Notes under the pieces: model-generated
What the model was told of the DNA's origin: nothing
Databases searched by the model: none
What the model saw: only the letters and a program-made list of their open reading frames with translations
Part shown: positions 1 through 11,288 of the stretch, piece by piece
Layout of the letters: each line of letters begins with the position of its first letter
Numbering within the stretch: position 1 is the stretch's first letter
Assembly (NCBI GenBank): GCA_001953115.1
Contig: LSSL01002089.1
Coordinates: forward strand, 1-20,971
DNA: 20,971 nucleotides
Direction: 5' to 3'
From: Smittium mucronatum
Taxonomy: Eukaryota; Kickxellomycota; Harpellomycetes; Harpellales; Legeriomycetaceae
Translations under genes and position numbers: made by a program

Positions 1-251
1 GGTTTTATTTTATTTCAGATTTTTTCAAAAAACAACGGGGTTTCCAGGAAAGTTTAATTTTTTCAGATACTCTCTTGCGCTTATCGTATCCGTTTAAACT
101 TTTTGTATCATTAGTTGTGAAATGAAAGATCCTTTTTTAAAAAAATAAACAGAGTAGCGAGTCTAATAAAAAGTTATCATTTTTTTAAAAAAAGACTTAA
201 GCTATCTTTTTTATTGTTCAGAATAAGTTTTTAGAGTAACTTTCTCGTGTT

Positions 252-299
252 ATTTGTTTTTTATATTTGTTTTTTATATTTGTTTTTTATATTTGTTTT
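252..299. repeat. 13-bp tandem repeat, about 3.7 copies
   Basis: The unit ATTTGTTTTTTAT occurs three times in perfect register (252-264, 265-277, 278-290), followed by a partial copy (291-299). The lack of any divergence between copies suggests recent slippage expansion. No coding frame overlaps it. Confidence 0.9.
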
Positions 300-547
300 G
301 CTGTTTTTGAAATGGATACTTTAAAGATATATTTCAAAATAGAGAATATAAAGATAAGTTTTGGAATTGGGAGATCTCAAGTTTAATATTTTACTCGAGA
401 TTTAAAATTTTTTTAGTCAATATATAAGTACTGATTTTACCGGGTATAGAAATTTTCAGTGTGGAAATAACTATCATTCTAATTTGACAAAAGAATCTAT
501 CAATTATAACTTTTATAAAATAAAAATTGCATAAAGACTACGTGCAT

Positions 548-637
548 ATCAAAATCACCAAAAAAAAAAAATCAAAACCACTTAAAAATCAAAATGCCAA
601 AAAAATATAATCAAAACCACGCAAATATAAAAACCAC
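548..637. repeat. CA-rich minisatellite with a higher-order unit of about 40 bp
   Basis: Five copies of an 11-12 bp element close to ATCAAAACCAC start at 548, 571, 588, 610 and 627. The spacing alternates 23, 17, 22, 17, so the array is better read as two full units of 40 and 39 bp, each holding a long and a short spacer, plus a partial third. Poly-A tracts fill the spacers. All the C is on the plus strand, giving strong strand asymmetry. Confidence 0.75.
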
Positions 638-1034
638 TTACAACATATATATTATTTATTTTTTGAATATTTTCAATATGTTATTTATTGTTATGATGTA
701 ATTTTAACGTATTAAATATCCGAAATAAATGGTTTTTTTGAATTATATGAATTGCGATGGAAATAGATTTTTTTTAGCAATGAATTAAAAAAAAATTTCA
801 AATTAATAAAATTAATTCATAAGTTAATAATTAATTTATAATACAAAAAGTGATGATTTTAACTTTGAAATATGGAAAATACACATCGAATTTATAAAAT
901 TTATACATTTTTTCATTAATTTTTTTTCTTTTTCTAATGCTGGATTACTATATATAATAATAATATTATGATGCAATTAGAACTAAATTAAGCTTAATTA
1001 AAAAAATAAACAATTAAAAACAGTAATTTACATT

Positions 1035-1055
1035 GTCACAGTGTAAAACTGTGAC
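1035..1055. repeat. Perfect 8-bp inverted repeat (hairpin)
   Basis: GTCACAGT at 1035-1042 and its exact complement ACTGTGAC at 1048-1055 flank a 5-base loop, GTAAA. Half of the stem pairs are G-C, which is unusual for this background. No gene is nearby to which it could serve as a terminator or operator. Confidence 0.7.
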
Positions 1056-1305
1056 TGGCTGGCTATTGCGTATTAAAGGTATATTAATTCGTTTTAATAA
1101 ATTAGTTCTACCGGTCAATAAATGACAGGAATCTCAAAAGTTCGAAGTTTTTTATCTAGAGAAGAGTTTTTATTCTTTCGTTTTCTTTTAGAAATTTTTA
1201 ACTTATTGAATAGTTTTTTTCACACATTATTTTTTACAAAAAATGGGGTATAAAACAACGCCCACATTACTTTTCGTTATGGGGTCGCCTTTTTAATACA
1301 AAAAT

Positions 1306-1329
1306 TTCAAACATTCAAACATTCAAACA
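1306..1329. repeat. 8-bp tandem repeat, three copies
   Basis: TTCAAACA is repeated exactly at 1306-1313, 1314-1321 and 1322-1329. It is a simple slippage-type array with no visible function. Confidence 0.85.
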
Positions 1330-3510
1330 TCCACCTTTTTTTAGAACCTCTATAAACCAATATATTAAAACAATAAAAACCTAGTGATAATAAGCTAGGT
1401 ACATGGGAAAAAAGTACCACTATAACATGCTCCATGGTAAAATTTTATTGGAAAAACTCATAAATCATTGATTTCTAACTTTGTGTATTTTTTTGAATAT
1501 ATATAATTTATGAATTAAATAGGAAAAGAAATCATTGATTCGTTAAAATAATTTAAATTTTAGTTCAAATAAATAGGATACTCTCTTTGGGGTCGAAAAA
1601 TTGGATATTGAAATTTTTAAATTCATTATATTTTTAATTATATCAAAGGATAATGCATGAAACTCTTGGTTAGTACGAAATTATGAAATAAAATTTCTTT
1701 TTAAGAAAATTGAAAAATAAAAGCCAGTTAAGTTTTTTTCTCTAATTATACTGGATTAGGGAAATTTAATATTTATATTAGATTTTGTTTTAAATATTTT
1801 AAAAAAGTGAATTTTTGAAAAGAATATAGGCGTGCCATTTTTTCATTAATGACTCCGTTAGTAATTAAATGTGGGGTGTTATTAAAATGATTAACTTTCT
1901 AATGGAAAATTTTTCTAATTTTACAGCCCAATTTTTTAAAAATGTATTTTAATTCAATACAAGGATTGATTATATGCATAATACATACACAGCAAATCAG
2001 GTTGTGAATGCATTTTTTTTCTTCCAATAAATACAAAATATCTCAATAGAATGAATTTTTTTAATCAATTATTTAATTGGAAATCTTAATTACAATAATT
2101 TCCTTAGTAGGGCTAATAAGTAATATTTAAAAAATCTATGGAATTTTTTAGTACTTATTATTATTATTTTTGATCTAATAATAGATATTAAACCCACCCA
2201 ACTTTTCAAAGAGGGTTTAAGCAAACCGTAGATGTTTTATATAAAGGTGGAGATGTTGAAATGAATCTTCTAATTATCTTTATTTTAATTTATTTAAGGG
2301 TTTAAAATTTTTTTAAACTAAATATCATCTTTGAGAGCATTGGGATTTCTCTTTCCTATGTAACATTGATTTTTAGAATATGTAATCTAAAAAAAACGAA
2401 TTCTTCCCTTAGAAGAAATATTTAAAGTTTTTTTTAAATAATAAAAATACAAATTATTCTTTGTTAAATTAAAGACATTGAATGTGGAAAAAATATTAAA
2501 AAAATTATTTATGAAGATCGGATTTTTTCGATGTAATAAACTGTCATTTTTAATACATGTTTTAGTTTTAGTGAAATAACACCCATCCAATCGATTTATA
2601 GTATTTGGTTGATAGATTTTTATTTAAATTTAAAATCAGAATTTTTTTTTTGAAGAAACAGGGAGTTATGTAATCACTTTTAAATGGGTTTACATACATA
2701 AAAAAAAGTATTTATTCATTCTAAAAATCGATTTTTTTTCTAATAAGATATTTTTACATGACTTTTTAAAAAAATTTCTTAATATTAGAAGTTATTTTTT
2801 TATTTTTAAAATTAAGTAAAGTTTTTAGATTGAGAATATATTAAGTGGTACATTGAAAGAATAAATTTTTTTGGGATAAATATTTTGAAAATTAATCTAA
2901 AATCGATAATTAATTTTTGCGCTTAATTTTATTAATAAACACTTATTTTAGTTTTAATAATTCATTTTAATTATAAAAATTTTCAAATCACTTTTCTATT
3001 CTCTTCATTATGAGAGAAATAAACTCCAAATTTTTAAATTAAACAAAAAAATAAGATTAATCGAGTAAAAATGACACCAATAAAATGATTAAAAAAAAAA
3101 ATTAAAATCAATATTACACCCAGTTATTTTTTTTTCATCTTTTTTACAATATGAATTTTTAATTGTCTAGTCAGATTAGATTTTTTAATTATCTCAATTT
3201 TAATGTAAAAATTACTGTTATTAAATTAAATCTGCGTTAAATAAATAATAATAATTTTATATTGAAGAAAAAAGTTTAAAATGAAGTAATTTTTTTTTAA
3301 TCATCTCCTAAAATATCAATTTTCTTTTTAGAAAAAAGCCGTTATCATTTTATACGATATTATTTCTACCAATAAAGGATGCCTCTAAAAATTTTTACAG
3401 GTATATCTTTTGAAAATTAGTGCTTAAAATTATTATATAAAAGTTAAATAGCAATTTTAATTACATCGATAATAAATAATATACTATTTTTTTAAATAAA
3501 AATAATAGAT

Positions 3511-3538
3511 ATTTAATTATTTAATTATTTAATTAAAT
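3511..3538. repeat. 8-bp AT-only tandem repeat, three copies
   Basis: ATTTAATT repeats exactly at 3511-3518, 3519-3526 and 3527-3534 and continues into AAAT, so that the last copy forms the palindrome ATTTAATTAAAT. It contains only A and T and is probably simple-sequence noise. Confidence 0.8.
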
Positions 3539-3823
3539 ATTATCTTGATTTATTAGTAAATGTATTAAAATATAACTTATACTAGATATAGATAATTTCA
3601 GAAAATTTAGTATAAAATTAAATCTAAAATATAATCGAGATAAAAAATTCAATATGTGGCTTTTATCGAAACTTTATAAATTTTTTGTAAAAATTACCTT
3701 ATTTAAAAATCCTTTTTAAGGATTATTTTAGTAGCTATATTATGATACATATCTTTTAAGATTCAAGAAAAAATTATATTTCTACAAAAATCAATTAGAT
3801 ATAAAATATTTTTATTCTATATG

Positions 3824-3842
3824 TATAGCTTTATTAGCTATA
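3824..3842. repeat. 7-bp inverted repeat
   Basis: TATAGCT (3824-3830) and AGCTATA (3836-3842) are exact complements around a TTATT loop. A short stem such as this could arise by chance in 21 kb, so no role is proposed. Confidence 0.5.
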
Positions 3843-4155
3843 AATTACATTTATATATAAAAAAACATTATAAGATTTTTTTTTTAAAACATGAACTCAA
3901 TGATAAGTTAACGAGCTGTAAATTTTATAAATAAATCTTATATAATTTTAATGGAAAATTTAGCATAATTCATATATTATACAATTTTAATATATCAAAA
4001 TAAATAAGTGTGCGTATTATCGACTGTTATTCTCATTCGAAGGCGATTTTTTAACTATAAGAGGCTTAGAAATATTTTTTAAATCTCTAAATTAATTTTT
4101 TTTTGAGATAAATATTTTTTTCAAAAAATCAATCAAAATATCAAATTAGCTAATA

Positions 4156-4175
4156 ATATATATATATATATATAT
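4156..4175. repeat. (AT)10 microsatellite
   Basis: Twenty bases of uninterrupted AT dinucleotide, flanked by TAATA and TAATA-like sequence. It is likely polymorphic between strains. Confidence 0.9.
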
Positions 4176-4890
4176 TAATAAATTATAATTTTAAATTAAA
4201 TAAACCTGTTATATGAAAAATATTTATTAATAAATTATTATAATTGATTTTGAGATTGGGGTTGATTAATTATTCATAATTTTCAATTTCTATCTATAAA
4301 CATCATTGATAAAACAAAGAATTAACATTGCTCAAACTCAATAATTTTACGGGAAAAATGGTGTGTAGAATATTCGAATACCATTACCTCTATAATTTTT
4401 TATTTATATATCTCTTGGTAATTTTGATGATTTTTTCAAAAATTCTTTTAGATATTTTTGTAGCAATTAGGATACCGAAGAAATTCAAACCTTTAAATAA
4501 TAAGAAGGGGTTTTTTTTGTTTCTTAGTCTAAACAAAAAATAAATAAATTTGATGATTAAATTTTTTTCGTTAAAAAATATAACAATTGGATGTGCTAAA
4601 AAAATTCTATAAATTATATAATTGAATCAAATTTATTTAAAAGTGTTAAATAAAAGAATTCTTAATTATTTTAAAATTGACAAAACTTTAAAATAAATTC
4701 TAATTCCCCAATTTAAAGGATTTTATCCAGAAAGAGTCCATTTACTCCATTTTCCTAAAGTATCATCAATATAATCTATTTATTCTGATATATAAATTTT
4801 GAACCACACCGAAAACACTTTCAGAAATCTAATCTAGGAATAAATTTTTAGAATTATCCTATTTAGTTAAATTATTTTAAGAATCAAAAT

Positions 4891-4913
4891 ATTTAAATTT
4901 TAAAAATTTAAAT
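4891..4913. repeat. AT-only 11-bp inverted repeat
   Basis: ATTTAAATTTT (4891-4901) and AAAATTTAAAT (4903-4913) are exact complements around a single A. Because the arms hold only A and T in an AT-rich background, the match is less surprising than its length suggests. Confidence 0.6.
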
Positions 4914-5121
4914 TGGGAATTATCAAATTTTTGTTTCCTTTTTTTAACTTTTGAAAAAAGATTTAATTATGAGACAAAATAAATTAAAAATATAGATTTT
5001 CTTGTACGTATTCAAATAAAAACTTAAGAGTACATTACTAGAATTTGATTATTTTTTTTTCATTTTCAATCTATATTTATAATATTAGCCAAGGGACTTT
5101 TTTAGATCAAATTATTAGACT

Positions 5122-5156
5122 CATGAATATTCTAAAAATATTTTTAAATATTCATG
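5122..5156. repeat. 35-bp near-perfect palindrome (cruciform candidate)
   Basis: CATGAATATT (5122-5131) is the exact complement of AATATTCATG (5147-5156). Between them lie one unpaired C (5132) and the 14-base perfect palindrome TAAAAATATTTTTA (5133-5146). The whole is therefore a 34-bp palindrome interrupted by one base, giving a 17-bp stem with a single bulged C and no spacer. The outer arm contains G and C, so it is not purely an AT artefact. No gene flanks it, so a terminator role is not supported. Confidence 0.75.
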
Positions 5157-7493
5157 TAAATATAAGTCCGAAATTTAATATAATCTTAATTTAAATTTCT
5201 TAGAAAAAAATCTGAAACTCTTATTAAAAAGAAGATCAAATAAAAAATAACTACATCTTTTTTCATCGAAGATTAAAATCAAAGATATGAAGCGAATATT
5301 ATTAATTTGATATATTGAATTCATTTTGGATAATCATAATAATGGATTCAATTCAAATAAAATGGGTTAAGTTTTTAATTAGAATACATTTGAAAGATAA
5401 GAGAATTTTTAAATATTTTCCAATTTTAAATTGTATTACATTTTCTAGAAATAATAAAACTTTAAATCATTACATAACATCATTATAAAGTCAATAAAAA
5501 TATTTAGCCTCCCCTCCAAAATTTTATTTTATTCTATATATGTTGATAATCATAAAAACTCGTTATTTAGTTCAAATTCATAATTTAATTGATAAACCAA
5601 CATTCTTTTTTTGATAGATAAATAGTCAATGAGATAAGCGTATATATTTTAAAAATGTAAATTAATGAAAAAAAAACAAAATTTTTTGAAAAAGAGATCA
5701 CAAATATCTAATAAAAAAAAACTAACACATTAGAAAAAAACTCATAACCCAAAAAAATATATTAAAAAATATATCGAGCCGATCACGATATTTAAATAAA
5801 TATAGATTTATCAACAAAATTTTTATAATTTTATAAACAGTATTTATATAATAAAATTATTTATAATCATAAAAGTTAAAAATATCCATTAGTCTCTCCT
5901 TTTTTTATAATTCAGCATCAATTTCAAACTATTTTTCCTACTTGGAAAAAAAAATCAAAATTAATGAATAAATAATTAAAATTAAATAGATGCCTTATAG
6001 ATGCTCAAAGAATTTATATTTTTTTACCTAAATAAATTTAAGTTTTTTTTACCAGTCATTATGAAATTTAAAGTTAACCCCATATATAAATATTTTATTT
6101 ATTTTTGTTATACCAAGACTAAAAGGTATATAAAAGAATTTATAAAATAAGTAAAAAAGAATAAATAAAAACACTAAAACTCTTTGATTATTATTTTAAA
6201 AAATTCAAAATGGGATTCTTATTATATTTCTGAATCCAATTGTAAAAAATAATTTTTTTGAATCAAATAAGCATTTTTAGATTTGATAATACAAAATATT
6301 TCAATATTTTTTAGTTCAATGATTCCAAAAGATTAAAAAAGTTATCATTGAAAAAATCACAAATATAGAAATATATAGATTTTTAATTCAGAGAATTAGA
6401 GATATTTTGGTAATTTTGGCCTTAAAGGGTTTAAACTAATATTTTTTTTGATATCAGGTAAATATTTTAAACCTGCGTATATATTCAGATTTTGAAAAAT
6501 TTGGTCTATTTTGGAAAAAAATTATCATTTAAAATAGTTGTAAAATTATTAACCGAGGGATAGATAATATAAGGATTTAATATTTATTTAGAAAATTCCA
6601 TTAGTTTGATAAATAAAAGTTTATCTGAACTAATTTTTCAATGTTTCTACAAATACATATCATATAGAATAATTCAATTGTATCAATATATTTGTAAATG
6701 GATTCTTTTTTTAGATTATAAATTTTTAACTAATAATCAACCAGGGATTTTTAAAAATTTAAATCGGTGAATTATTTGTTGAATTTTTATTTTTATTTTT
6801 CAAATAGTAATATAATTGAATGTATTTCGTTTATTTCACATTTATTAATTTAAAATTAATATGAAAATATGAAATCAAATTAAAATTTATGTTAAATGGT
6901 ACAATACTAAAAAAATTAATTAAAAAAATTTAAAATGAATACACAAAAATATACCGATTTATTGTTTGATTAATATCAATTAAACTAACATCAGAGAAGT
7001 TATTTAATTTAAAAACTTTAAATTTATAGGGCCCCTAAAAAAAAAAATTCAATTAATTCAATTCTTATTAACTTTAATGAAATTTTTATAAATGAAAGTT
7101 TCTAGAAAATATCAGTATGTTTCAAATATTTTTTTTACTCAGTTTAGTTGGGTATTATGAATAATAAAATTTTCATGATTTATAAAATTCAATTAAACAA
7201 GTTTTCATATTTATCTATTAATGCAACTCAAATTAAGACGAAATCAGATATAATCTACTGATGGGGAGTATTAAAATTTTCTATTTCTCGTAATTAAATT
7301 TAAAAAAAGATTTATAGTTTGACTTTTTATGCAAAATCAAAAAAATAATATAGGAATTGATAGTATTTAAAAATTATTTTCAAGTATTTGAGTTTAAATA
7401 TGATTAGATAAAATAATAAAAATTGATGAATTTCATTTTGAATGAGGAAAAATTTCTCTAATAGTCTTATATTTACTTGCAAAAAGAAATATA

Positions 7494-7507
7494 ATATATA
7501 TATATAT
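7494..7507. repeat. (AT)7 microsatellite
   Basis: Fourteen bases of uninterrupted AT dinucleotide just upstream of a short, non-credible reading frame. Confidence 0.85.
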
Positions 7508-8840
7508 TGAATCTGAAAAAATTCAGTTGGTTTATTTTTAGAAAGTTTTTTCTGTTGTGCAATGATTTCTGTGTTGAATATATCAATAACTTCATTCGTT
7601 ATACTCTTGAAATTATACAGAAGCTTTTGTAAATCATATTATCCTTTATCAATAAAAATTTACAGCAGAAGAACAAAAATCCATTATTTCCAAATGAAAA
7701 TTTATAAAATTTATTTTACCAGACGTATTTATTTTATTTATCGATACATCATATGATAATAACATTTATAATTTTATTTATCCGAAGCCTTTTTTTTTTT
7801 GAAAATATTTAAAGAATAAAAAAGTTCAAAATTAATCATTAATAATATTTATATTTTGTAATAATAATTTTTAAATATAATGATTAATATCAATTGTTTT
7901 ATTTTGGATTTAAGGTTCATTAATCCCCTTAATTCACTAAATGAAAAACACAAAGAAAAAATTCAAACATTTTCTAACAAAATTCATAATAATCTTTATT
8001 GAAAATTTTTAAATTTATTAATTAATAAATTTGTATATTTAAATGTTAAATTTTATAAAATTACCTTGGAGGACTTTAAAAAAGTCATATTTTTATGAAT
8101 AAATAATAAGATAATGTATTTTTTTTAAAAATAATCCCAGTTGAGTGAAAAAGATATATTTATACAAAAATATGAAAAAATATTTTTATTAATGTTCTTA
8201 ATTAATTTTTTTATTCAAACTTTCCTAATTAATATAAGTTAACCAACAATGGTTTAAATTAAAAAATAAGCATATTTATCTATATCTAATAGAAAATATT
8301 TTAAAAATCAGATGATATTTATAATTTTTAAAGCATTTATGATATTATAGTTTAAAAAAAACAACCAATGAAACCCTTTATATATATTCTACGAATGTAA
8401 ATAATTCCTTGCTAGAAACTTGAATTTATAATATATGAGTTCTTTAAATGTGTGTGATATTTAAATGTTTATAAAAAGAAGGGATTAATTTTAAAATTAT
8501 AATTTTTCCTCATAGTTTTTATTATTATCATTTTTTTCAATACAATGAAGCAATGTAGAAATAAATTTAGAAATCTATTGCAAAAGGTATTAGTCTTGAA
8601 ATGAGAAGGTACAAAGATTAAAAGTAATGACAATATTTAAGCTTATTTGATATTTTCTAAAATGGTTTAAATGTTAATAAATTTTCCTTTTATATAAATT
8701 TTTTATGCTGAATTATTTGTTATACGATCATTTTTGACTTATATATACTATCTCTAAATAATTATCAAAAATCAATTTAAAATAAAACATAAAAGATAAA
8801 ATTTTATTAGAGAAGTAATTATGGGACGAGTTTTTACTTA

Positions 8841-8860
8841 TTTTATTTTATTTTATTTTT
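8841..8860. repeat. TTTTA pentamer repeat
   Basis: Three exact TTTTA units (8841-8855) continue into a T run. It is simple sequence without visible function. Confidence 0.8.
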
Positions 8861-10120
8861 TAATCTAATACCTGTCTTTTTATACTTATATTTTAATCTG
8901 TTCAGTTTAATCCGATTTTAGTTTATAGAATAATAGTTTTAATTAAAATAAAGAAAAATTATAACCCTCAATATTTTTATTAGTGATGACTTATATAAAA
9001 CGTTCCCATAAATATAAGATATATTGAAAATATTATTTGTCTAAATATGGCATATAAAAAAAAAGATGTAACCAATAGAAATAATTTTTTTATATTAAAT
9101 TAAAACGTGTAGATACTTAAAGAGATTTCATTTCTTTCTGAAAACCAATAAATAAAAGTCAATTAGATCGCCATCCGAAATAAAATCAATATATTAATAA
9201 TTATCTACAACCCAGTAAAAGGAAATACTGATGAAGTTTTAGATTAAAGATGATAAGAAAAAGCGCTATTAGTAAAAAAAAAGAACCTAATTTATAGAGG
9301 GGGAGTATAGAAAATAAGATTGAATTTAATATTAGTTTAAATCGTCTAATAATCTTAAGAATTAAAAAGTTCAAAAAACTGCATTTATTTTGTCAATGGT
9401 TTTTTTATTTTATATATTTATAAACCCTTTCTAAAGAATATAGGCAAAATGGAAAAAATCAGAATCAATAAATTAACATAACAAACAAGTTGAAAATGCA
9501 TCTAATTATTATAGATATTAATTTATAATTGACAATAATTTAAATTGGTCTCAATTTAAATCTTTATTTTTTAAATTTCAACAAGAAAAGAAAAAGTTTG
9601 GTTTACAAATTTTTTTTCTAAATCTTGTATTTTATACTCACGGAATATAAATAAAAAACAAGAAAATATACATAAAAAAATATACATAAAAATCAAATAT
9701 ATAAAATTTCAATAAAAATTCTATAGTTCAGGTATTAAATTTAATTGCATGGCTGGTCAAATTCACAAAAGGTTCTTCCCCCCAGAAAAAAAAACATGAG
9801 AGCAAACCAGTATTGAATCCTCCGATAAAAAATTAGAACCCAGTAGTAATAATCTAACGGTATTAGAAAAAAATACATAATAAGTGTTTAAAAAAAGAGA
9901 GTTTGCTTATTTTTTATTCAAATGCATCTATTATAGCAAAAAAAAATAGGCGTATTTTTTGTTTGGATATAGGATTTTTATAAAATCAAAACAAAATTTC
10001 AAATTATATAATGGAATTAAATAGAGATATTTTAATATTACGATAAATAAATAAAAGTATAATATGAGATACTAAAAAAATAATTTTATTTAATATGAAT
10101 CTTCAGATTGTCTAAAATCC

Positions 10121-11288
10121 TGTTCTATAGAGATGAATCTTTTCCCAAAAAATTCATAGCTCGAATCTTTAGAGAATTTTTTTTTTTAAATATTCCAATT
10201 TATATAAAGTTTCCCAGATGATTTTTTCTAGCATCTTTCTTAAATTTTCGAGGTCTTTTTCGTAGCTATATCGAAAAATCTAAAGTTATTCATTCTCAAA
10301 TGTGACTTAATAGATGAATTTTTTTCAATTTTGTAAGTATTCTGTTAGTGTTTAAAACCTTTCAATAGATAATATATAAGAATCTCTGCTTATTTGAAAA
10401 AAATTATTATGATAAAAATTCAAAAAAACCACTCTATCACTGGGAATATATATACAACCTGCATTTTACGACTTTAATTTCAGATCGAGAATTTTTATGT
10501 GGTTCGAAAAATTCGAAAAAACCTTGTCAATATTGGAGTTTTGACCTTCTTTTTAATATCTACTCTGTTTTTTTAGTCTTATATACTTTTTCTCAGACAT
10601 GATTGGAAATTCAATCAAATTTTTTTAATCTATAGTTTTTAATCTTTATCACGCTTTTTTTAAAAGAAATTAACGAATTTAGTTTTCATTTTCCCGAAAA
10701 CTGAAATATCATTTATGTTCCTTAGACCGGGGAAAAATTAAATACAAATATACTATAGGTATTACAGAATTTTCTCTTTTTTTATACTAACTATTTTTTT
10801 TATAAAAAAGGAAATATTTCGGGATCAGAAAAGGCACCAGATAAGCTATCATTAAACAATACTATGCGTTCTGTAATTGAGGTAAAGTAAATATTTTTTC
10901 GCAATAGTATCTCTTGAGAAAACTGTAATAACTTTTTCATCGATAAAAATATTTTTTCTTAGTGCTTCCATAATTAATTTGGCTGTAGAAATTGTGGCTG
11001 TTTATACCTATGAAATTTTAAATTCAAAGTCTCCCATCATTATTCAGGATTCGTAATACTGTCAAAAAAAAGTTAAAATTATAAGATGTTTGTTTTTCAG
11101 TGCTATCTAGGTCTATTACACCATTTCATCTCTGATATGCCAAAATAAATTTCGATTTCGAATAAATTTCTCAAAAATATTTTTAACTAATAAAAGTCAT
11201 GGAATATACATTATTCGTGTGAGGTGAGGGGGGGGGGGTTAAGAGTATAATTTAAATCTTAGGATGATTTATTTCAAAATAACTGATA
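10121..11288. other. Gene-free stretch of modestly higher GC
   Basis: Sampled lines here hold about 27-30% G+C against 5-15% in the desert to the left. All six frames are interrupted often. The change in composition could mark an old decayed insertion, but I cannot recognise a protein or repeat family. It ends close to an isolated run of 11 G. Confidence 0.4.
11228..11238. repeat. Homopolymer run of 11 G
   Basis: Eleven consecutive G follow GAGGTGA on the plus strand. Elsewhere the longest G run outside the terminal GC-rich island is about five bases, so this tract is far out of line with its surroundings. It could be real slippage sequence or a sequencing or assembly artefact. Confidence 0.85.

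Larger units (their letters stand above)
1..2386. other. AT-rich non-coding spacer, slightly mixed composition
   Basis: No frame on either strand gives a protein that looks real; stops are frequent in all six frames. The first 120 bases and the stretch around 1035-1290 are richer in G and C than the rest (for example GGGGTCGCC near 1280), which may mark old insertions or decayed sequence, but I recognise nothing in them. Three small tandem arrays and one hairpin in this stretch are listed separately. Confidence 0.6.
2387..10120. other. Extreme AT desert without genes
   Basis: This is the most AT-rich part of the window, with whole 60-base lines carrying only two to four G or C. Short frames at 2387-2590 (minus), 4328-4543 (plus) and 7562-7756 (plus) are dominated by Phe, Leu, Ile, Tyr, Asn and Lys, as expected from translating AT-rich noise, and show no motif. 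Apart from the simple repeats and palindromes listed below, I see nothing in it. Confidence 0.7.

Noticed and set aside
1250..1290. Minus-strand peptide GDPITKSNVGVVLYPI in a GC-richer patch
   Set aside because: Only about 20 codons before stops, no family recognised, and the neighbouring frames are closed.
4328..4543. Plus-strand 71-residue frame rich in Phe, Leu and Ile that resembles a membrane segment
   Set aside because: AT-rich DNA often yields hydrophobic F/L/I/Y-rich frames by chance; it starts at a non-ATG codon, shows no family motif and has no neighbouring gene.
9227..9262. CTGATGA motif as a possible hammerhead ribozyme core
   Set aside because: No paired stem II and no correctly placed GAAA with a following stem could be found.
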